Positions 18,786 through 28,958 of a DNA stretch of 64,000 nucleotides are shown here, one piece after another. The notes below the pieces were generated by a model. The model searched no databases. It was not told the DNA's origin and saw only the letters and a list, made by a program, of their open reading frames with translations. This DNA is from Pseudomonas entomophila (GTDB taxonomy: Bacteria > Pseudomonadota > Gammaproteobacteria > Pseudomonadales > Pseudomonadaceae), in the NCBI RefSeq assembly GCF_029193575.1, contig NZ_JARGCS010000009.1, positions 124,001 to 188,000 on the forward strand. Reading direction: 5' to 3'. The position numbers were made by a program, and so were the translations under genes. Positions within the stretch are counted from its first letter, which is position 1, and each line of letters starts with the position of its first letter.

Positions 18786-19811
18786 ATGCTAGTACTGGGA
18801 TTGGAAACATCCTGCGACGAAACCGGCGTCGCATTATATGACAGCGAACGCGGTTTGTTGGCCGACGCGTTGTTCAGCCAGATCGACGTGCACCGCGTCT
18901 ACGGCGGCGTTGTGCCCGAGCTCGCCTCGCGTGATCACGTCAAGCGCATGCTGCCGTTGATTCGCGAAGTGCTGGGCGAAGCCGGCTGCGTCGCCGCCGA
19001 CATCGATGCCATCGCCTATACCGCCGGCCCAGGCTTGGTCGGCGCACTGCTGGTCGGCGCGTCCTGTGCCCAGGCCCTGGCGTTCGCCTGGGATATCCCG
19101 GCGATCGGCGTGCACCATATGGAAGGCCACCTGCTGGCGCCCATGCTGGAAGCGCAGCCGCCCGAGTTTCCGTTCGTTGCCTTGCTGGTTTCCGGTGGTC
19201 ACACCCAGTTGGTGCGTGTCGATGGCATCGGCCAGTACCAGCTGCTGGGCGAGAGCCTGGACGACGCCGCCGGTGAGGCCTTCGACAAGACCGCCAAGCT
19301 GATTGGCCTGAATTACCCCGGCGGCCCGGAGATCGCGCGCCTGGCCGAGCAGGGCGTGCCGGGGCGTTTCGTGTTCCCGCGGCCGATGACCGACCGTCCG
19401 GGCCTGGAGTTCAGCTTCAGTGGGTTGAAGACCTTCGCCCTGAACACCTGGCAGCAGCGTCGCGATGCCGGGGACGACAACGAGCAAACCCGTTGCGACG
19501 TGTCCCTGGCATTCCAGCAGGCGGTGGTGGAGACTCTGACCATCAAGTGCAAGCGTGCCCTCAAGCAGACCGGCCTCAAGCGCCTGGTCATCGCTGGTGG
19601 CGTCAGTGCCAACAAGGCCTTGCGCACATCGTTGGAAGAGATGCTCGCCAGCCTCAAGGGCAACGTCTACTACGCGCGGCCGAAGTTCTGCACCGACAAC
19701 GGCGCGATGATCGCTTATGCAGGTTGCCAGCGTTTGCTGGCTGGGCAACAGCAGGACCTGGCGATCAGCGTGCAGGCGCGCTGGCCGATGGAGCAACTGC
19801 CGCCGCTGTGA
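18786..19811 (+). CDS. tsaD: tRNA N6-adenosine threonylcarbamoyltransferase
   Basis: 341 residues, the normal length. [20 protein letters not shown] begins the ASKHA fold, the metal-binding [12 protein letters not shown] lies near residues 110-121, and [10 protein letters not shown] and [11 protein letters not shown] are typical. TsaD works with TsaB and TsaE to place the threonylcarbamoyl group on A37 of tRNAs reading ANN codons. The start has AAGG nine bases upstream. It diverges from rpsU, as in many gammaproteobacteria, and converges on plsY with an 11-base gap. Confidence 0.97.
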   Translation: MLVLGLETSCDETGVALYDSERGLLADALFSQIDVHRVYGGVVPELASRDHVKRMLPLIREVLGEAGCVAADIDAIAYTAGPGLVGALLVGASCAQALAFAWDIPAIGVHHMEGHLLAPMLEAQPPEFPFVALLVSGGHTQLVRVDGIGQYQLLGESLDDAAGEAFDKTAKLIGLNYPGGPEIARLAEQGVPGRFVFPRPMTDRPGLEFSFSGLKTFALNTWQQRRDAGDDNEQTRCDVSLAFQQAVVETLTIKCKRALKQTGLKRLVIAGGVSANKALRTSLEEMLASLKGNVYYARPKFCTDNGAMIAYAGCQRLLAGQQQDLAISVQARWPMEQLPPL

Positions 19812-19822
19812 AGGTGCGCGCT

Positions 19823-20392
19823 TCAGAAATGCCGTTCGCGTCCGGCAAACAGGTCGCGTAGATTGCTGCGATGGCGCCATACGATCAGCAGTGTCAGCGT
19901 CGCCATTGGCAGCAGCGCCGCCGGCTCACGCCAAGCCAGCAGTGGCAGGGTCAGTGGCGTGGCGATCAACGCGGCCAATGAACTGGTGCGGGTGAGGTAG
20001 AAGGTCAGCAGCCAGGCGCCGATGGCCAGCAGCGCGGCGGGGAAGTAAAGGCCCATGAGCATGCCGGCTGCAGTGGCCACGCCCTTGCCGCCCTGGAAGT
20101 GGAAATACAGTGGGAACAGGTGGCCGATCACGGCGCACAGGCCGATCCAGGCTTGTTCCTGCAGGCTGAGCCCGGCCAGTTGCGCCAGTAGCACCGGCAG
20201 CAGGCCCTTGCACAGGTCGCCGAGCAGGGTCAGGATCGCCAGTTTGCGGCCCGCCAGGCGCAGCATGTTGGTCGCACCGGCGTTGCCCGAGCCGCTGGTG
20301 CGGGGGTCGGGTCTGCCGCTGACGCGGCTCAGCACGATGGCGAAGGACAGCGAGCCGAGCAGGTAGGCGAGCAGTGCCAGTAACCAAAACAT
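19823..20392 (-). CDS. plsY: acyl-phosphate:glycerol-3-phosphate acyltransferase
   Basis: 189 residues, five predicted membrane helices. The three PlsY motifs are visible: [13 protein letters not shown] (~residues 36-48), the glycine-rich [27 protein letters not shown] (~84-110) and the later TRTSSLAAL. It transfers an acyl group from acyl-phosphate to glycerol-3-phosphate, the first step of phospholipid synthesis at the inner membrane. It is divergent from folB, with a 74-base gap carrying both promoters. Confidence 0.95.
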   Translation of the reverse strand: MFWLLALLAYLLGSLSFAIVLSRVSGRPDPRTSGSGNAGATNMLRLAGRKLAILTLLGDLCKGLLPVLLAQLAGLSLQEQAWIGLCAVIGHLFPLYFHFQGGKGVATAAGMLMGLYFPAALLAIGAWLLTFYLTRTSSLAALIATPLTLPLLAWREPAALLPMATLTLLIVWRHRSNLRDLFAGRERHF

Positions 20393-20466
20393 GCTAACTA
20401 TTCCGGGCGAGGATGCCCTGATTCTAACGGCGCCCGTCGCCCTTGTCGTGCTGTGGAGAGAAGTGC

Positions 20467-20823
20467 TTGGACAGAGTGTTCATCGAAGGCCTGGAAGTCG
20501 ATACCGTCATCGGCGCCTATGACTGGGAACGGGATATCCGCCAGTGCCTGCGCCTGGACCTGAGTTTCGCCTGGGACAACCGCCCGGCCGCCGCCAGTGA
20601 CGACCTGAGCCTATGCCTGGACTATGCCAGCGTGACGGCGCGCATCCAGGCATTCGCCGAGCAGTCCAGCTTCGAATTGGTGGAAACCTTCGCCGAGCGC
20701 TTGGTGGCGGCGCTGATGGAGGAGTTCGGCATCCCCTGGGTGCGCCTCAAACTGACCAAGCCGGGTGCGATACCTGCGGCCCGTGGTGGTGTTGGCGTGG
20801 AGATCGAGCGCGGATGTCTCTGA
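20467..20823 (+). CDS. folB: dihydroneopterin aldolase
   Basis: 118 residues from a TTG at 20467, placed six bases after GGAGAG; the earlier open frame has no family similarity. The translated start (M)[20 protein letters not shown] is the canonical FolB N-terminus. [18 protein letters not shown] and the C-terminal [21 protein letters not shown] are also typical. It splits dihydroneopterin into hydroxymethyl-dihydropterin and glycolaldehyde in folate synthesis. Its last ten bases overlap folK, the next enzyme in the pathway. Confidence 0.95.
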   Translation: MDRVFIEGLEVDTVIGAYDWERDIRQCLRLDLSFAWDNRPAAASDDLSLCLDYASVTARIQAFAEQSSFELVETFAERLVAALMEEFGIPWVRLKLTKPGAIPAARGGVGVEIERGCL

Positions 20824-21323
20824 GCACGGTATACCTGGGGCTGGGCAGCAATATAGACCGTGAGGCGCACCTGTGTGCCGGGCTCGACGCGCTGGCCGGC
20901 TTCTTGCGCGACATGCAGTGCTCCGCGGTGTTCGAAAGCCAGGCGGTGGGGATCAAGAGCGGCCCATTCTTCAATTTGGTGGTGCGCGGCCAGACCGACC
21001 TGCCGCTACTGGAGCTGGATCGCCGGCTCAAGTTCATCGAGGCGGACAATGGCCGCTATGCGCCGGATCGCAAGGGCCTGCCGCTGGATATCGACGTGCT
21101 GATGTACGACGACCTGCATGGCACGTTCAATGGGCTGGTGCTGCCGCGGGCCGAGATTCTGAAGAATGCTTTCGTGCTCTGGCCTCTGGCCTTGCTGGCC
21201 CCGGAGCTGATCCACCCCGTTGCAGGCAAGTCTATCGGGCAGTTGTGGCAGGAGGCGCGCATCGATCAGGTGCTGGCCCCGGTGCCGTTCGAGTGGCGCG
21301 GGTTGCAACTGACGCGGAATTAG
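20814..21323 (+). CDS. folK: hydroxymethyl-dihydropterin pyrophosphokinase
   Basis: 169 residues starting at ATG 20814, inside the end of fol[18 protein letters not shown] at the N-terminus, PFFNLVVRGQTDLPLLELDRRL, and the signature RYAPDRKGLPLDIDVLMYDDL identify HPPK, with the two aspartates of DIDVL as magnesium ligands. It pyrophosphorylates the FolB product using ATP. The 10-base overlap suggests coupled translation. Pseudomonads often carry a second folK beside panB; that cannot be checked here. Confidence 0.93.
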   Translation: MSLSTVYLGLGSNIDREAHLCAGLDALAGFLRDMQCSAVFESQAVGIKSGPFFNLVVRGQTDLPLLELDRRLKFIEADNGRYAPDRKGLPLDIDVLMYDDLHGTFNGLVLPRAEILKNAFVLWPLALLAPELIHPVAGKSIGQLWQEARIDQVLAPVPFEWRGLQLTRN

Positions 21324-21331
21324 TGGCGAGT

Positions 21332-21356
21332 CCATCGCGGGGCAAGCGCGCGATGG
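21332..21356. repeat. REP-like palindrome between convergent folK and cca
   Basis: CCATCGCG (21332-21339) and CGCGATGG (21349-21356) around GGGCAAGCG. This is the same core seen at 46703 and 56862. It occupies the 55-base convergent gap and may act as a two-way terminator. Confidence 0.65.
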
Positions 21357-21378
21357 GCCCGCATCGACACCCTCGCAT

Positions 21379-22512
21379 TCAGGACTTGGCCGCCTCCCGA
21401 TAGGTTGTCAGCGCCTTCAGTCGCTCCCCCTTGATCGCCTCCCCCAGCGCCTGCCCACCCAGGCCACTCTCCACCAATGGCTTTACGTCGACCGACCGGG
21501 CCGCCGCCGCTGCACCGCGCAGGTAATCCACCTGTGGATAAGCGTGCAGCGCCAGCCCCTTGCCTGCGTCCATTGCGCAGGCGGCAATGAAGTCCTCGAA
21601 ACGCTGCGGGCGTCGATAGACGTCGAACTTCTGCAACAGCTCAAGCAGCTCCGTTGGCTGCAACGCTTGGGCCAGGCGGCAGTGGCCTTGGAATTCACCC
21701 ACCAGCAGCGCCAGTTCCTGGCATTCCCGCGGCGCCTTGAAGCGTTGGTTGATCGCCTTGATCGCCTTCAGGTCGAGGCCAAGCAGCAGGCAGGCCCAGC
21801 GCACGTGCAGTGGTTGCCGGTAACGGGCGGCGTGTTCGAGGGCAGCCAGCGGCGGATGACTGGCATCGTGCAATAGCGCGTCGAGCTCAGGCATCAGTTC
21901 CTTAAGCGCGTGGCAATCGCGCAGCACTTGGATGAACACCTCGGGTTGCGCTTCCATCAGCGCGCGCTCGATTTCTTTCCAACTGCGTTCGGCCGTCAGC
22001 GCCTGAAGCTCGCCAGAGGCACTGATTTGCCGCATCAGTGCCAGCGTTTCTTCCGCCACCCGGAAACCCAGTGGCGCATAGCGCGCGGCAAAGCGGGCGA
22101 CGCGCAGTACGCGCAAGGGGTCTTCGGCAAACGCCGGTGAGACGTGGCGCAGAATGCGCCGCTCGAGGTCGGCTTTGCCGCCGTAGGGGTCGCACAGGTT
22201 GCCCTGATCGTCCTCGGCCATGGCGTTGATGGTCAGGTCACGGCGGATCAGGTCTTCTTCGAGGGTGACCTCAGGGCTGGCGTGAAAGGTGAAACCGCCG
22301 TAACCACGCCCGCTCTTGCGCTCGGTGCGGGCCAGGGCGTATTCCTCACCGCTCTTGGGGTGGATGAACACTGGGAAGTCAGCGCCGACCGGGCGAAAGC
22401 CTTGGGCCTGCATCTGTTCGACGGTGGCACCGACCACCAGCCAGTCGATGTCGCTGACCGGGCGGCCGAGCAGGCGGTCGCGCACCGCGCCGCCAACTTT
22501 GTAGATCTGCAT
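21379..22512 (-). CDS. cca: CCA tRNA nucleotidyltransferase
   Basis: 377 residues, class II CCA-adding enzyme. The N-terminus [30 protein letters not shown] contains the nucleotidyltransferase GG...RD and DxD elements. [12 protein letters not shown] and the [18 protein letters not shown] segment follow. An HD phosphohydrolase domain, present in the longer E. coli enzyme, appears absent because the protein ends near residue 377. The ribosome binding site GGAG overlaps the foot of an 18-bp hairpin (22521-22560). It is downstream of spoVR on the same strand. Confidence 0.95.
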   Translation of the reverse strand: MQIYKVGGAVRDRLLGRPVSDIDWLVVGATVEQMQAQGFRPVGADFPVFIHPKSGEEYALARTERKSGRGYGGFTFHASPEVTLEEDLIRRDLTINAMAEDDQGNLCDPYGGKADLERRILRHVSPAFAEDPLRVLRVARFAARYAPLGFRVAEETLALMRQISASGELQALTAERSWKEIERALMEAQPEVFIQVLRDCHALKELMPELDALLHDASHPPLAALEHAARYRQPLHVRWACLLLGLDLKAIKAINQRFKAPRECQELALLVGEFQGHCRLAQALQPTELLELLQKFDVYRRPQRFEDFIAACAMDAGKGLALHAYPQVDYLRGAAAAARSVDVKPLVESGLGGQALGEAIKGERLKALTTYREAAKS

Positions 22513-22520
22513 GGGAAATC

Positions 22521-22560
22521 TCCGTTACTGCCGACAGGATACCCTGTCGGCAGTAACGGA
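22521..22560 (-). promoter_or_regulatory. 18-bp perfect hairpin covering the cca ribosome binding site
   Basis: TCCGTTACTGCCGACAGG (22521-22538) pairs perfectly with 22543-22560 around a 4-base loop. On the minus strand it begins within a few bases of the spoVR stop and ends inside GGAG, seven bases before the cca ATG. No T-tract follows, so it is not a classical terminator. It may attenuate readthrough, protect the upstream mRNA or mask translation of cca. Confidence 0.6.
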
Positions 22561-22565
22561 AGCGC

Positions 22566-24134
22566 TTAGAGGTGGTGAACCACGGCCAAATCCATGCGCC
22601 CGTAGTCGCCGGCTTCGCCATGCTCGCCACGGGGCGGCATGTGGTGGGTTTTCATCACCTGGTCGCCTTGCACGGTTTCCAGGTGGATGTCGAAGCCCCA
22701 CAGGCGGTGCAGGTGCTTGAGCACTTCCTCGGTGGAGTCACCCAAGGGTTTGCGGTTGTGCTGCTGGTGGCGCAGGGTCAGAGAACGGTCGCCGCGACGG
22801 TCGATGCTCCAGATCTGCACGTTCGGCTCGCGGTTGCCCAGGTTGTACTGGGCGGCCAGTTGCTCGCGAATGGCACGGTAGCCGGCTTCGTCGTGGATCG
22901 CTGGCACCAGCAGGTCGTCGCGCTGGTCGTCATCGAGGATGCTGAACAGCTTGAGATCGCGGATCACCTTGGGTGACAGATACTGCAGGATGAAGCTTTC
23001 GTCCTTGAAGCTGCTCATGGCGAACTTCACGGTCGATAGCCAGTCACTGCCGGCAATGTCGGGGAACCAGCGGCGATCTTCCTCAGTGGGGTGCTCGCAC
23101 ATGCGGCGGATGTCGGTGTACATGGCGAACCCCAGGGCATAGGGGTTGATGCCGCTGTAGTAAGGGCTGTCGAAGCCCGGCTGGAACACCACGCTGGTGT
23201 GCGATTGCAGGAACTCCATCATGAAACCGTCGGTGACCAGGCCTTCGTCGTACAGGTCGTTCATCAGCGTGTAGTGCCAGAAGGTGGCCCAGCCTTCGTT
23301 CATCACCTGAGTCTGGCGCTGGGGGTAGAAGTACTGGGCGATCTTGCGCACGATACGCACCACTTCGCGCTGCCAGGGTTCGAGCAGCGGAGCGTGCTTT
23401 TCGATGAAGTACAGGATGTTTTCCTGGGGTTCGGTCGGGAAGCGTCCTTCGTCCCGGTCGTTGCCCTTGTCGGTGCCTTTGGGGATGGTGCGCCACAGGT
23501 CGTTGATCTGTCGCTGGAGGTGCTCCTCGCGCTCCTTCTGCCGACGGCGCTCTTCTTCGGCGGAAATGGGGTAGGGACGCTTGTAGCGGTCAACGCCATA
23601 GTTCATCAGGGCGTGGCAGGAGTCGATCAGGTCCTCGACAGCGTCGATGCCGTGGCGCTCCTCGCATTGGGCGATGTACTGCTTGGCGAACACCAGGTAG
23701 TCGATGATCGAGCTGGCGTCGGTCCAGGTGCGGAACAGGTAGTTGCCCTTGAAGAAGCTGTTATGCCCGTAGCAGGCGTGGGCGATCACCAGTGCTTGCA
23801 TGCATATGGTGTTTTCTTCCATCAGGTAGGCGATGCACGGGTCGGAGTTGATGACGATCTCGTAGGCCAGGCCCATCTGCCCGCGGCTGTAGGATTTTTC
23901 GGTGCTGAGGAACTGCTTGCCGTAGGACCAATGGTGATAGCCCAGTGGCATGCCGACGGAGGCATAGGCGTCCATCATCTGCTCAGCGGTGATCACCTCG
24001 ATCTGGTTGGGGTAGGTGTCCAGGGCATAGCGCTCGGCCAGGCGGCTGATTTCCCGGTCATAGGTCTGGATCAGCTCGAAGGTCCATTCCGAGCCCGTGG
24101 AAATGGGTTGGCGTCTCTGTGCTCTGGCGGTCAT
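22566..24134 (-). CDS. SpoVR-family protein
   Basis: 522 residues, as for proteobacterial SpoVR homologues (YcgB). Recognisable stretches are [32 protein letters not shown], the [16 protein letters not shown] region with histidine and cysteine, and [20 protein letters not shown]. The molecular function is unsettled. It always travels with the PrkA kinase and the DUF444 protein, and it overlaps yeaH by four bases here, so the three probably act together in stationary-phase or stress adaptation. Confidence 0.9.
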   Translation of the reverse strand: MTARAQRRQPISTGSEWTFELIQTYDREISRLAERYALDTYPNQIEVITAEQMMDAYASVGMPLGYHHWSYGKQFLSTEKSYSRGQMGLAYEIVINSDPCIAYLMEENTICMQALVIAHACYGHNSFFKGNYLFRTWTDASSIIDYLVFAKQYIAQCEERHGIDAVEDLIDSCHALMNYGVDRYKRPYPISAEEERRRQKEREEHLQRQINDLWRTIPKGTDKGNDRDEGRFPTEPQENILYFIEKHAPLLEPWQREVVRIVRKIAQYFYPQRQTQVMNEGWATFWHYTLMNDLYDEGLVTDGFMMEFLQSHTSVVFQPGFDSPYYSGINPYALGFAMYTDIRRMCEHPTEEDRRWFPDIAGSDWLSTVKFAMSSFKDESFILQYLSPKVIRDLKLFSILDDDQRDDLLVPAIHDEAGYRAIREQLAAQYNLGNREPNVQIWSIDRRGDRSLTLRHQQHNRKPLGDSTEEVLKHLHRLWGFDIHLETVQGDQVMKTHHMPPRGEHGEAGDYGRMDLAVVHHL

Positions 24135-25402
24135 GTGGCTAACCTGCGCTGGAAGAGTTCACGGAAGACCGGGTAGATGTCACCGGCCGAAACCAACTGT
24201 TGCTGGGCGAAGGTGTCGGGGAAGGCTTCGCCGATACGTTCGTATTCGTACCACAACGCCTGATGCTCACGTGGGGTGATCTCGACGTAAGTGTAGTACT
24301 GCACGTGCGGCATGATCTGCTTGGTCAGGATGTCGCGGCAGATGGGCGAGTCGTCGTTCCAGTTGTCGCCGTCCGAGGCCTGGGCGGCGTAAATGTTCCA
24401 ATCGCTGGCAGGGTAGCGCTCGCTCATGATCTCCTGCATCAGCTTAAGGGCGCTGGAGACGATGGTGCCGCCGGTCTCGCGGGAGTAGAAGAACTCCTCC
24501 TCGTCGACCTCGCGGGCGCTGGTGTGGTGGCGGATGAACACCACCTCGATGCGCTCGTAATTACGCTTGAGGAACAGGTACAGGAGAATGAAGAAGCGCT
24601 TGGCGATGTCCTTGGTGGCCTGGGTCATGGAGCCGGACACGTCCATCAGGCAGAACATCACCGCCTTGGAGCTGGGGTTGGGCTGCTTGACCAGCAGGTT
24701 GTACTTCAGGTCGAAGGTGTCGAGGAATGGCAGACGGTTGATGCGCGCCTTGAGGCGCTCGATTTCGGCTTCCACGGCCTGGATATCGGTGAAATTGTCC
24801 GGCTCCTCGACCTTCAGGCGCGCCAGCTCCTGTTGAGCCTCGCGCAACAGTGCGCGGCTGCTGCCGGTCAGGGCGATACGCCGGGCATGAGCCGAGCGCA
24901 GGGTGCGGACGATGTTGATGCGTGAGGGGTTGCCCTCGTTGGCGATGCCGGCGCGCACGGTCTTGAAGGTGTCGGCGCCGGTCAGGTGGCGTTTGACCAG
25001 GTTGGGCAGTTCGAGGTCCTCGAACATGAACTCGAGGAACTCCTCCTGGGTGATCTGGAAAACGAAGTCGTCCATGCCCTCGCCGGAATTACCGGCCTTG
25101 CCGCGTCCACCACCCCCGCCGCCACCTTGAGGGCGGGCGATGTGTTCGCCAGCGGTGAACTCCTTGTTGCCCGGGTGCACGATGGTCTGCTTGCCACCAC
25201 GACCATGGTGCAGCACCGGTTCATCGATATCACGGCCCGGGATGCTGATCTGTTCGCCGTGTTCCATGTCCATGATGGAACGGCGGCTTACGGCTTCCTC
25301 GACGGCTTTCTTGATGTGTTCACGGTAGCGCCGCAGGAAACGCTGGCGGTTGACCGTGCTCTTGTTCTTGCCGTTCAGGCGTCGGTCGATTACGTAGCTC
25401 AT
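24131..25402 (-). CDS. YeaH-family DUF444 protein with von Willebrand-like domain
   Basis: 423 residues from ATG 25402, which follows a GGAGGG ribosome binding site; ten more upstream codons are not part of the family. It reads [33 protein letters not shown], has a glycine-rich stretch near residue 90, and a metal-ion adhesion motif [13 protein letters not shown] (~residue 240). The C-terminal half includes [18 protein letters not shown]. It is the middle gene of the prkA-yeaH-spoVR set. Known homologues are induced by nitrogen or stationary stress; the biochemical role is unknown. Confidence 0.9.
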   Translation of the reverse strand: MSYVIDRRLNGKNKSTVNRQRFLRRYREHIKKAVEEAVSRRSIMDMEHGEQISIPGRDIDEPVLHHGRGGKQTIVHPGNKEFTAGEHIARPQGGGGGGGRGKAGNSGEGMDDFVFQITQEEFLEFMFEDLELPNLVKRHLTGADTFKTVRAGIANEGNPSRINIVRTLRSAHARRIALTGSSRALLREAQQELARLKVEEPDNFTDIQAVEAEIERLKARINRLPFLDTFDLKYNLLVKQPNPSSKAVMFCLMDVSGSMTQATKDIAKRFFILLYLFLKRNYERIEVVFIRHHTSAREVDEEEFFYSRETGGTIVSSALKLMQEIMSERYPASDWNIYAAQASDGDNWNDDSPICRDILTKQIMPHVQYYTYVEITPREHQALWYEYERIGEAFPDTFAQQQLVSAGDIYPVFRELFQRRLAT

Positions 25403-25424
25403 GGGCCCTCCGGTGACTGGGTGC

Positions 25425-25542
25425 AGCTGCAAGCCTCAAGCTGCGAGCTGCAAGAAAGAGCAGCCACCGCTGCCGCAAGCCATGGCGCGGGTTCGGGCCC
25501 GGCGCTGCATGGCTTGCAGCTTGCGGCTTGTAGCTTGCCGCT
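25425..25542. repeat. large structured inverted repeat between prkA and yeaH
   Basis: A 30-base arm at 25425-25454 matches the inverse complement of 25513-25542 at 25 of 30 positions. Inside, GCAAGCCATG and CATGGCTTGC pair again, and GC-rich bases close the tip. The arms are built from repeated AGCTGCAAG/AGCTTGCGGCTTG units. The element begins at the prkA stop codon, so it can fold in the operon mRNA. Confidence 0.7.
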
Positions 25543-27464
25543 TATTGCGATTTCCTGACCCGCAGGTACCATTCCGACAGCAGTCGTACCTGCTTGTCGG
25601 TGTAGCCACGCTCCACCATCCGGGTGACGAAGTCGTTGTGTTTCTGTTGATCCTCCTTGCTGGCCTTGGCGTTGAAGCTGATGACCGGCAGCAGGTCCTC
25701 GGTGTTGGAGAACATTTTCTTCTCGATCACCACCCGCAGCTTCTCGTAGCTGAGCCAGCTGGGGTTCTTGCCGTTGTTGTTGGCGCGGGCGCGCAGCACG
25801 AAGTTGACGATCTCGTTGCGGAAATCCTTCGGATTGCTGATGCCGGCCGGCTTCTCGATCTTTTCCAGTTCCTCGTTGAGGGCGATACGGTTGAGGATCT
25901 CGCCGGTTTCCGGGTCGCGGTATTCCTGGTCCTGGATCCAGAAGTCGGCGTACAGCACGTAGCGGTCGAAGATGTTCTGCCCGTACTCGCTGTAGGACTC
26001 CAAGTAGGCGGTCTGGATTTCCTTGCCGATGAACTCGATGTAGCGCGGCGCCAGGTATTCCTTCAGGTAACGCAGGTAGCGCTCGCGTACCTCGGCGGGG
26101 AATTGTTCCTGTTCGATCTGTTGCTCCAGCACGTACAGCAGGTGCACCGGGTTGGCCGCCACTTCGTGCGGGTCGAAGTTGAACACCTTGGAGAGGATCT
26201 TGAAGGCGAAGCGGGTCGACAGGCCGTTCATGCCTTCGTCGACGCCCGCGGCGTCGCGATATTCCTGTATCGACTTGGCTTTCGGGTCGGTGTCCTTCAG
26301 GTTTTCGCCGTCATACACGCGCATTTTCGAGTAGATGTTGGAGTTCTCCGGCTCTTTCAGGCGTGACAGCACGGTGAACTGGGCCAGCATCTTGAGGGTG
26401 TCGGGCGCGCAGTGGGCCTTGGCCAGGGAACTGTTGATCAGCAGCTTGTCGTAGATCTTGATCTCATCGCTGACGCGCAGGCAGTACGGCACCTTGACGA
26501 TGTAGATACGGTCGATGAAGGCTTCGTTGTTCTTGTTGTTGCGGAAGGTGTGCCACTCCGATTCGTTGGAGTGCGCCAGCAGGATCCCGGAGTAGGGGAT
26601 CGCCCCCAGGCCCTCGGTGCTGTTGTAGTTGCCTTCCTGGGTGGCCGTGAGCAGCGGATGCAGGACCTTGATCGGTGCCTTGAACATCTCGACGAATTCC
26701 ATCAGGCCCTGGTTGGCCCGGCACAGCGCGCCCGAGTAGCTGTAGGCGTCGGCGTCGTTCTGCGGGAATTCCTCGAGCTTGCGGATATCAACCTTGCCCA
26801 CCAGCGCGGAGATGTCCTGGTTGTTCTCGTCGCCGGGCTCGGTCTTGGCAATGGCGATCTGGTTGAGGATCGAGGGGTAGAGCTTGACCACCTTGAATTT
26901 GCTGATGTCGCCGCCGAACTCCTGCAGGCGCTTGGTGGCCCAGGGTGACATGATGGTGTTGAGGTAGCGGCGCGGGATGCCGAACTCCTCTTCAAGGATG
27001 GCACCGTCCTCGGTCGCGTTGAACAGGCCCAGGGGCGACTCGAATACCGGTGAGCCCTTGATCGCGTAGAAGGGCACCTTTTCCATCAGTTGCTTGAGCT
27101 TTTCAGCCAGGGATGACTTGCCACCGCCCACGGGACCGAGCAGATAGAGGATTTGTTTCTTTTCTTCCAGGCCCTGGGCGGCATGCCGGAAGTAGGAGAC
27201 GATCTGGTCGATGCACTCTTCCATGCCATGGAAGTCGGCAAAGGCCGGATAGCGGCGGATCACCTTGTTGGAGAAGATCCGCGACAGCCTGGAGTTGCTG
27301 GAGGTGTCGATCAGCTCCGGTTCGCCGATGGCCAGCAACAGCCGTTCGGCCGCCGAAGCGTAGGCGCTGCGATCCTCTTTGCACAGCTCGAGGTACTCCT
27401 GCAGCGAGAGTTCTTCCTGGCGGGTTGACTCGAAACGTTGTTGGAAGTGGCTAAAAATGCTCAT
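25542..27464 (-). CDS. prkA: PrkA-family serine protein kinase (YeaG)
   Basis: 640 residues from the ATG at 27464, preceded by GAGGTGA; the longer open frame adds 42 codons with no family character. The N-terminal AAA domain has a Walker A, YLLGPVGGGKSSLAEKLKQLM (~residues 106-125), and YSGILLAHSNESEW. The C-terminal kinase-like domain carries NEAFIDRIYIVKVPYCLRVSDE and DEGMNGLSTRFAFKILS. In enterobacteria the homologue is a stress-linked kinase. It leads the operon with yeaH and spoVR. The 283-base upstream gap should hold its promoter; I could not single it out. Confidence 0.93.
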   Translation of the reverse strand: MSIFSHFQQRFESTRQEELSLQEYLELCKEDRSAYASAAERLLLAIGEPELIDTSSNSRLSRIFSNKVIRRYPAFADFHGMEECIDQIVSYFRHAAQGLEEKKQILYLLGPVGGGKSSLAEKLKQLMEKVPFYAIKGSPVFESPLGLFNATEDGAILEEEFGIPRRYLNTIMSPWATKRLQEFGGDISKFKVVKLYPSILNQIAIAKTEPGDENNQDISALVGKVDIRKLEEFPQNDADAYSYSGALCRANQGLMEFVEMFKAPIKVLHPLLTATQEGNYNSTEGLGAIPYSGILLAHSNESEWHTFRNNKNNEAFIDRIYIVKVPYCLRVSDEIKIYDKLLINSSLAKAHCAPDTLKMLAQFTVLSRLKEPENSNIYSKMRVYDGENLKDTDPKAKSIQEYRDAAGVDEGMNGLSTRFAFKILSKVFNFDPHEVAANPVHLLYVLEQQIEQEQFPAEVRERYLRYLKEYLAPRYIEFIGKEIQTAYLESYSEYGQNIFDRYVLYADFWIQDQEYRDPETGEILNRIALNEELEKIEKPAGISNPKDFRNEIVNFVLRARANNNGKNPSWLSYEKLRVVIEKKMFSNTEDLLPVISFNAKASKEDQQKHNDFVTRMVERGYTDKQVRLLSEWYLRVRKSQ

Positions 27465-27708
27465 GACGTCACCTCGCTCGATACGTGGAGCCGACGCCGG
27501 ATCAGTCAGCTGATGCTGGCATGCAACCGGGCTGGCCGATTGCTGTATACCCCCCAGAACACCCGTAGAAACGCTACCGATGACCCGCACGCCGGTGTAC
27601 CGGCTCTCCCCTTTTTGGATGGCCTGGGCTTAAGGATAGTTGGTTCTGGGCAAGGTCAAGGGCGCGAGGCCGAGAAGATGCTCACGACCGTTCGTCAGGT
27701 GAGGCGCG

Positions 27709-27729
27709 AGCCCGCTCAGGGCGCGGGCT
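27709..27729 (-). terminator. weak hairpin downstream of glpE
   Basis: AGCCCGC (27709-27715) and GCGGGCT (27723-27729) pair around a 7-base loop, about 20 bases beyond the glpE stop. There is no clear T-tract on the far side, so the role is doubtful. Confidence 0.3.
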
Positions 27730-27747
27730 GCAGGAAAAATGAAAAAA

Positions 27748-28077
27748 TTATTCGGCCGAGCCCTGGGCGGTCTCTGCCGGGTAGGTGGCGCGCCACAGCT
27801 CGAAGCCGCCGTCGATGCTGTAGACGTCGGAGAAACCTTGGCCGACGAGGTAGGCGGCGGCGCTCTGGCTGGAGTTCCCGTGGTAGCACACCACCAGGGT
27901 CGGGATGTCGAGGTCGGCGTTGCGGATGAACTCGGCGACCGAGTGGTTATCCAGGTGCTTGGCGCCGGTGATGTGGCCGGCGGCGAAGGCTTGCGGGTCA
28001 CGAATGTCGACCACGACCGCACCTTGCTCACGCAAGGCCTGGGCCTGCTCGGGAGGGATGCGTTTGAATTCGCTCAT
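27748..28077 (-). CDS. glpE: thiosulfate sulfurtransferase
   Basis: 109 residues, a single rhodanese domain. [24 protein letters not shown] is the N-terminal rhodanese signature. The active-site loop reads [15 protein letters not shown] with the catalytic cysteine at about residue 64. Length and the CYHGxSSQ loop match GlpE. It moves sulfane sulfur from thiosulfate to thiol acceptors in the cytoplasm. It starts 14 bases after apaH on the same strand and so is probably part of the apaG-apaH unit. Confidence 0.93.
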   Translation of the reverse strand: MSEFKRIPPEQAQALREQGAVVVDIRDPQAFAAGHITGAKHLDNHSVAEFIRNADLDIPTLVVCYHGNSSQSAAAYLVGQGFSDVYSIDGGFELWRATYPAETAQGSAE

Positions 28078-28091
28078 GGGGCGGGTTTCCT

Positions 28092-28958
28092 TCAGGGCTG
28101 ATCGTTCATTCTAGCGGGTTGTGCCGGTGGGCGTAGGGTGCCGTCGTCGGCGCAGTCACAGCGGTGCATTTCGCCACTGTCGACGTTGTACAGGGTCATT
28201 GCGCCACCCCACACGCAGCCAGTGTCCAGGGCCACTACGCAGGGCTCGTGCACACGCCCTTCGAGGGCCGCCCAGTGGCCGAAGATGATCTTCACGTGGC
28301 GGGCGCGGCGCTCTTTGTGGGCGAACCAGGGTTTGTAGCCCTTAGGGGCACTGCCCAGGCCTTCCTTGCTCTTGAGGTCGAGCTTGCCTTCGGCGGTGCA
28401 GAAGCGCATGCGGGTGAAGTAGTTGGTAATCACCCGCAGGCGCTCGATCCCGACGAGGTTCTTGCTCCACTTGCTCGGTTCGTTGCCGTACATGCCGTCG
28501 AGGTAGAGTTTCAGGCGGTTGTCGTCACGCAGTACTTCTTCCACCTCTGCAGCAAGTTCCAGGGCCTTGCCCAGCGTCCACTGGGGAGGGATGCCGGCAT
28601 GCACCAGGGCGATACCGCGCGGCTCGTCGTAGTGCAGTAGTTTTTGCCGGCGCAACCAGTCGAACAGCGTGTCGGCGTCCGGCGCTTCGATGACTTCACG
28701 CAGGGTGTCGCTCTTCTTCAGGCGTTCGACGTTGTGCCAGGCCGCCAGCAGGTGCAGGTCATGATTGCCCAGCACGCACACCAGGGAATCGCGCATCGAA
28801 TAGAGGAAACGCAGGGTCTCCAGTGACTCGGGGCCGCGGTTGACCAGGTCGCCGACCAGCCACAGGCGGTCGACGGCGGGGTTGAAGCGCACGCGTTCGA
28901 GCAGGCACTTGAGGGGCTGCAGGCAGCCTTGCAGGTCGCCGACCGCGTATACCGCCAT
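28092..28958 (-). CDS. apaH: symmetrical diadenosine tetraphosphatase
   Basis: 288 residues. The metallophosphatase motifs are present: [15 protein letters not shown] near the start, [29 protein letters not shown] and the late [17 protein letters not shown]. It hydrolyses Ap4A into two ADP. The ATG overlaps the apaG stop (ATGA), so the two are translationally coupled. The GDLQG form (instead of GDxHG) is common in this family. Confidence 0.96.
   Translation of the reverse strand: MAVYAVGDLQGCLQPLKCLLERVRFNPAVDRLWLVGDLVNRGPESLETLRFLYSMRDSLVCVLGNHDLHLLAAWHNVERLKKSDTLREVIEAPDADTLFDWLRRQKLLHYDEPRGIALVHAGIPPQWTLGKALELAAEVEEVLRDDNRLKLYLDGMYGNEPSKWSKNLVGIERLRVITNYFTRMRFCTAEGKLDLKSKEGLGSAPKGYKPWFAHKERRARHVKIIFGHWAALEGRVHEPCVVALDTGCVWGGAMTLYNVDSGEMHRCDCADDGTLRPPAQPARMNDQP

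Noticed and set aside
24200..26366. several long plus-strand open frames of 200-320 codons
   Set aside because: They mirror yeaH and prkA in high-GC DNA; composition is Val/Leu/Gly rich with no domains.
27438..27929. long open frames on the plus strand across the prkA-glpE gap
   Set aside because: They are shadows of the minus-strand genes, with low-complexity RRR/SSS translations.
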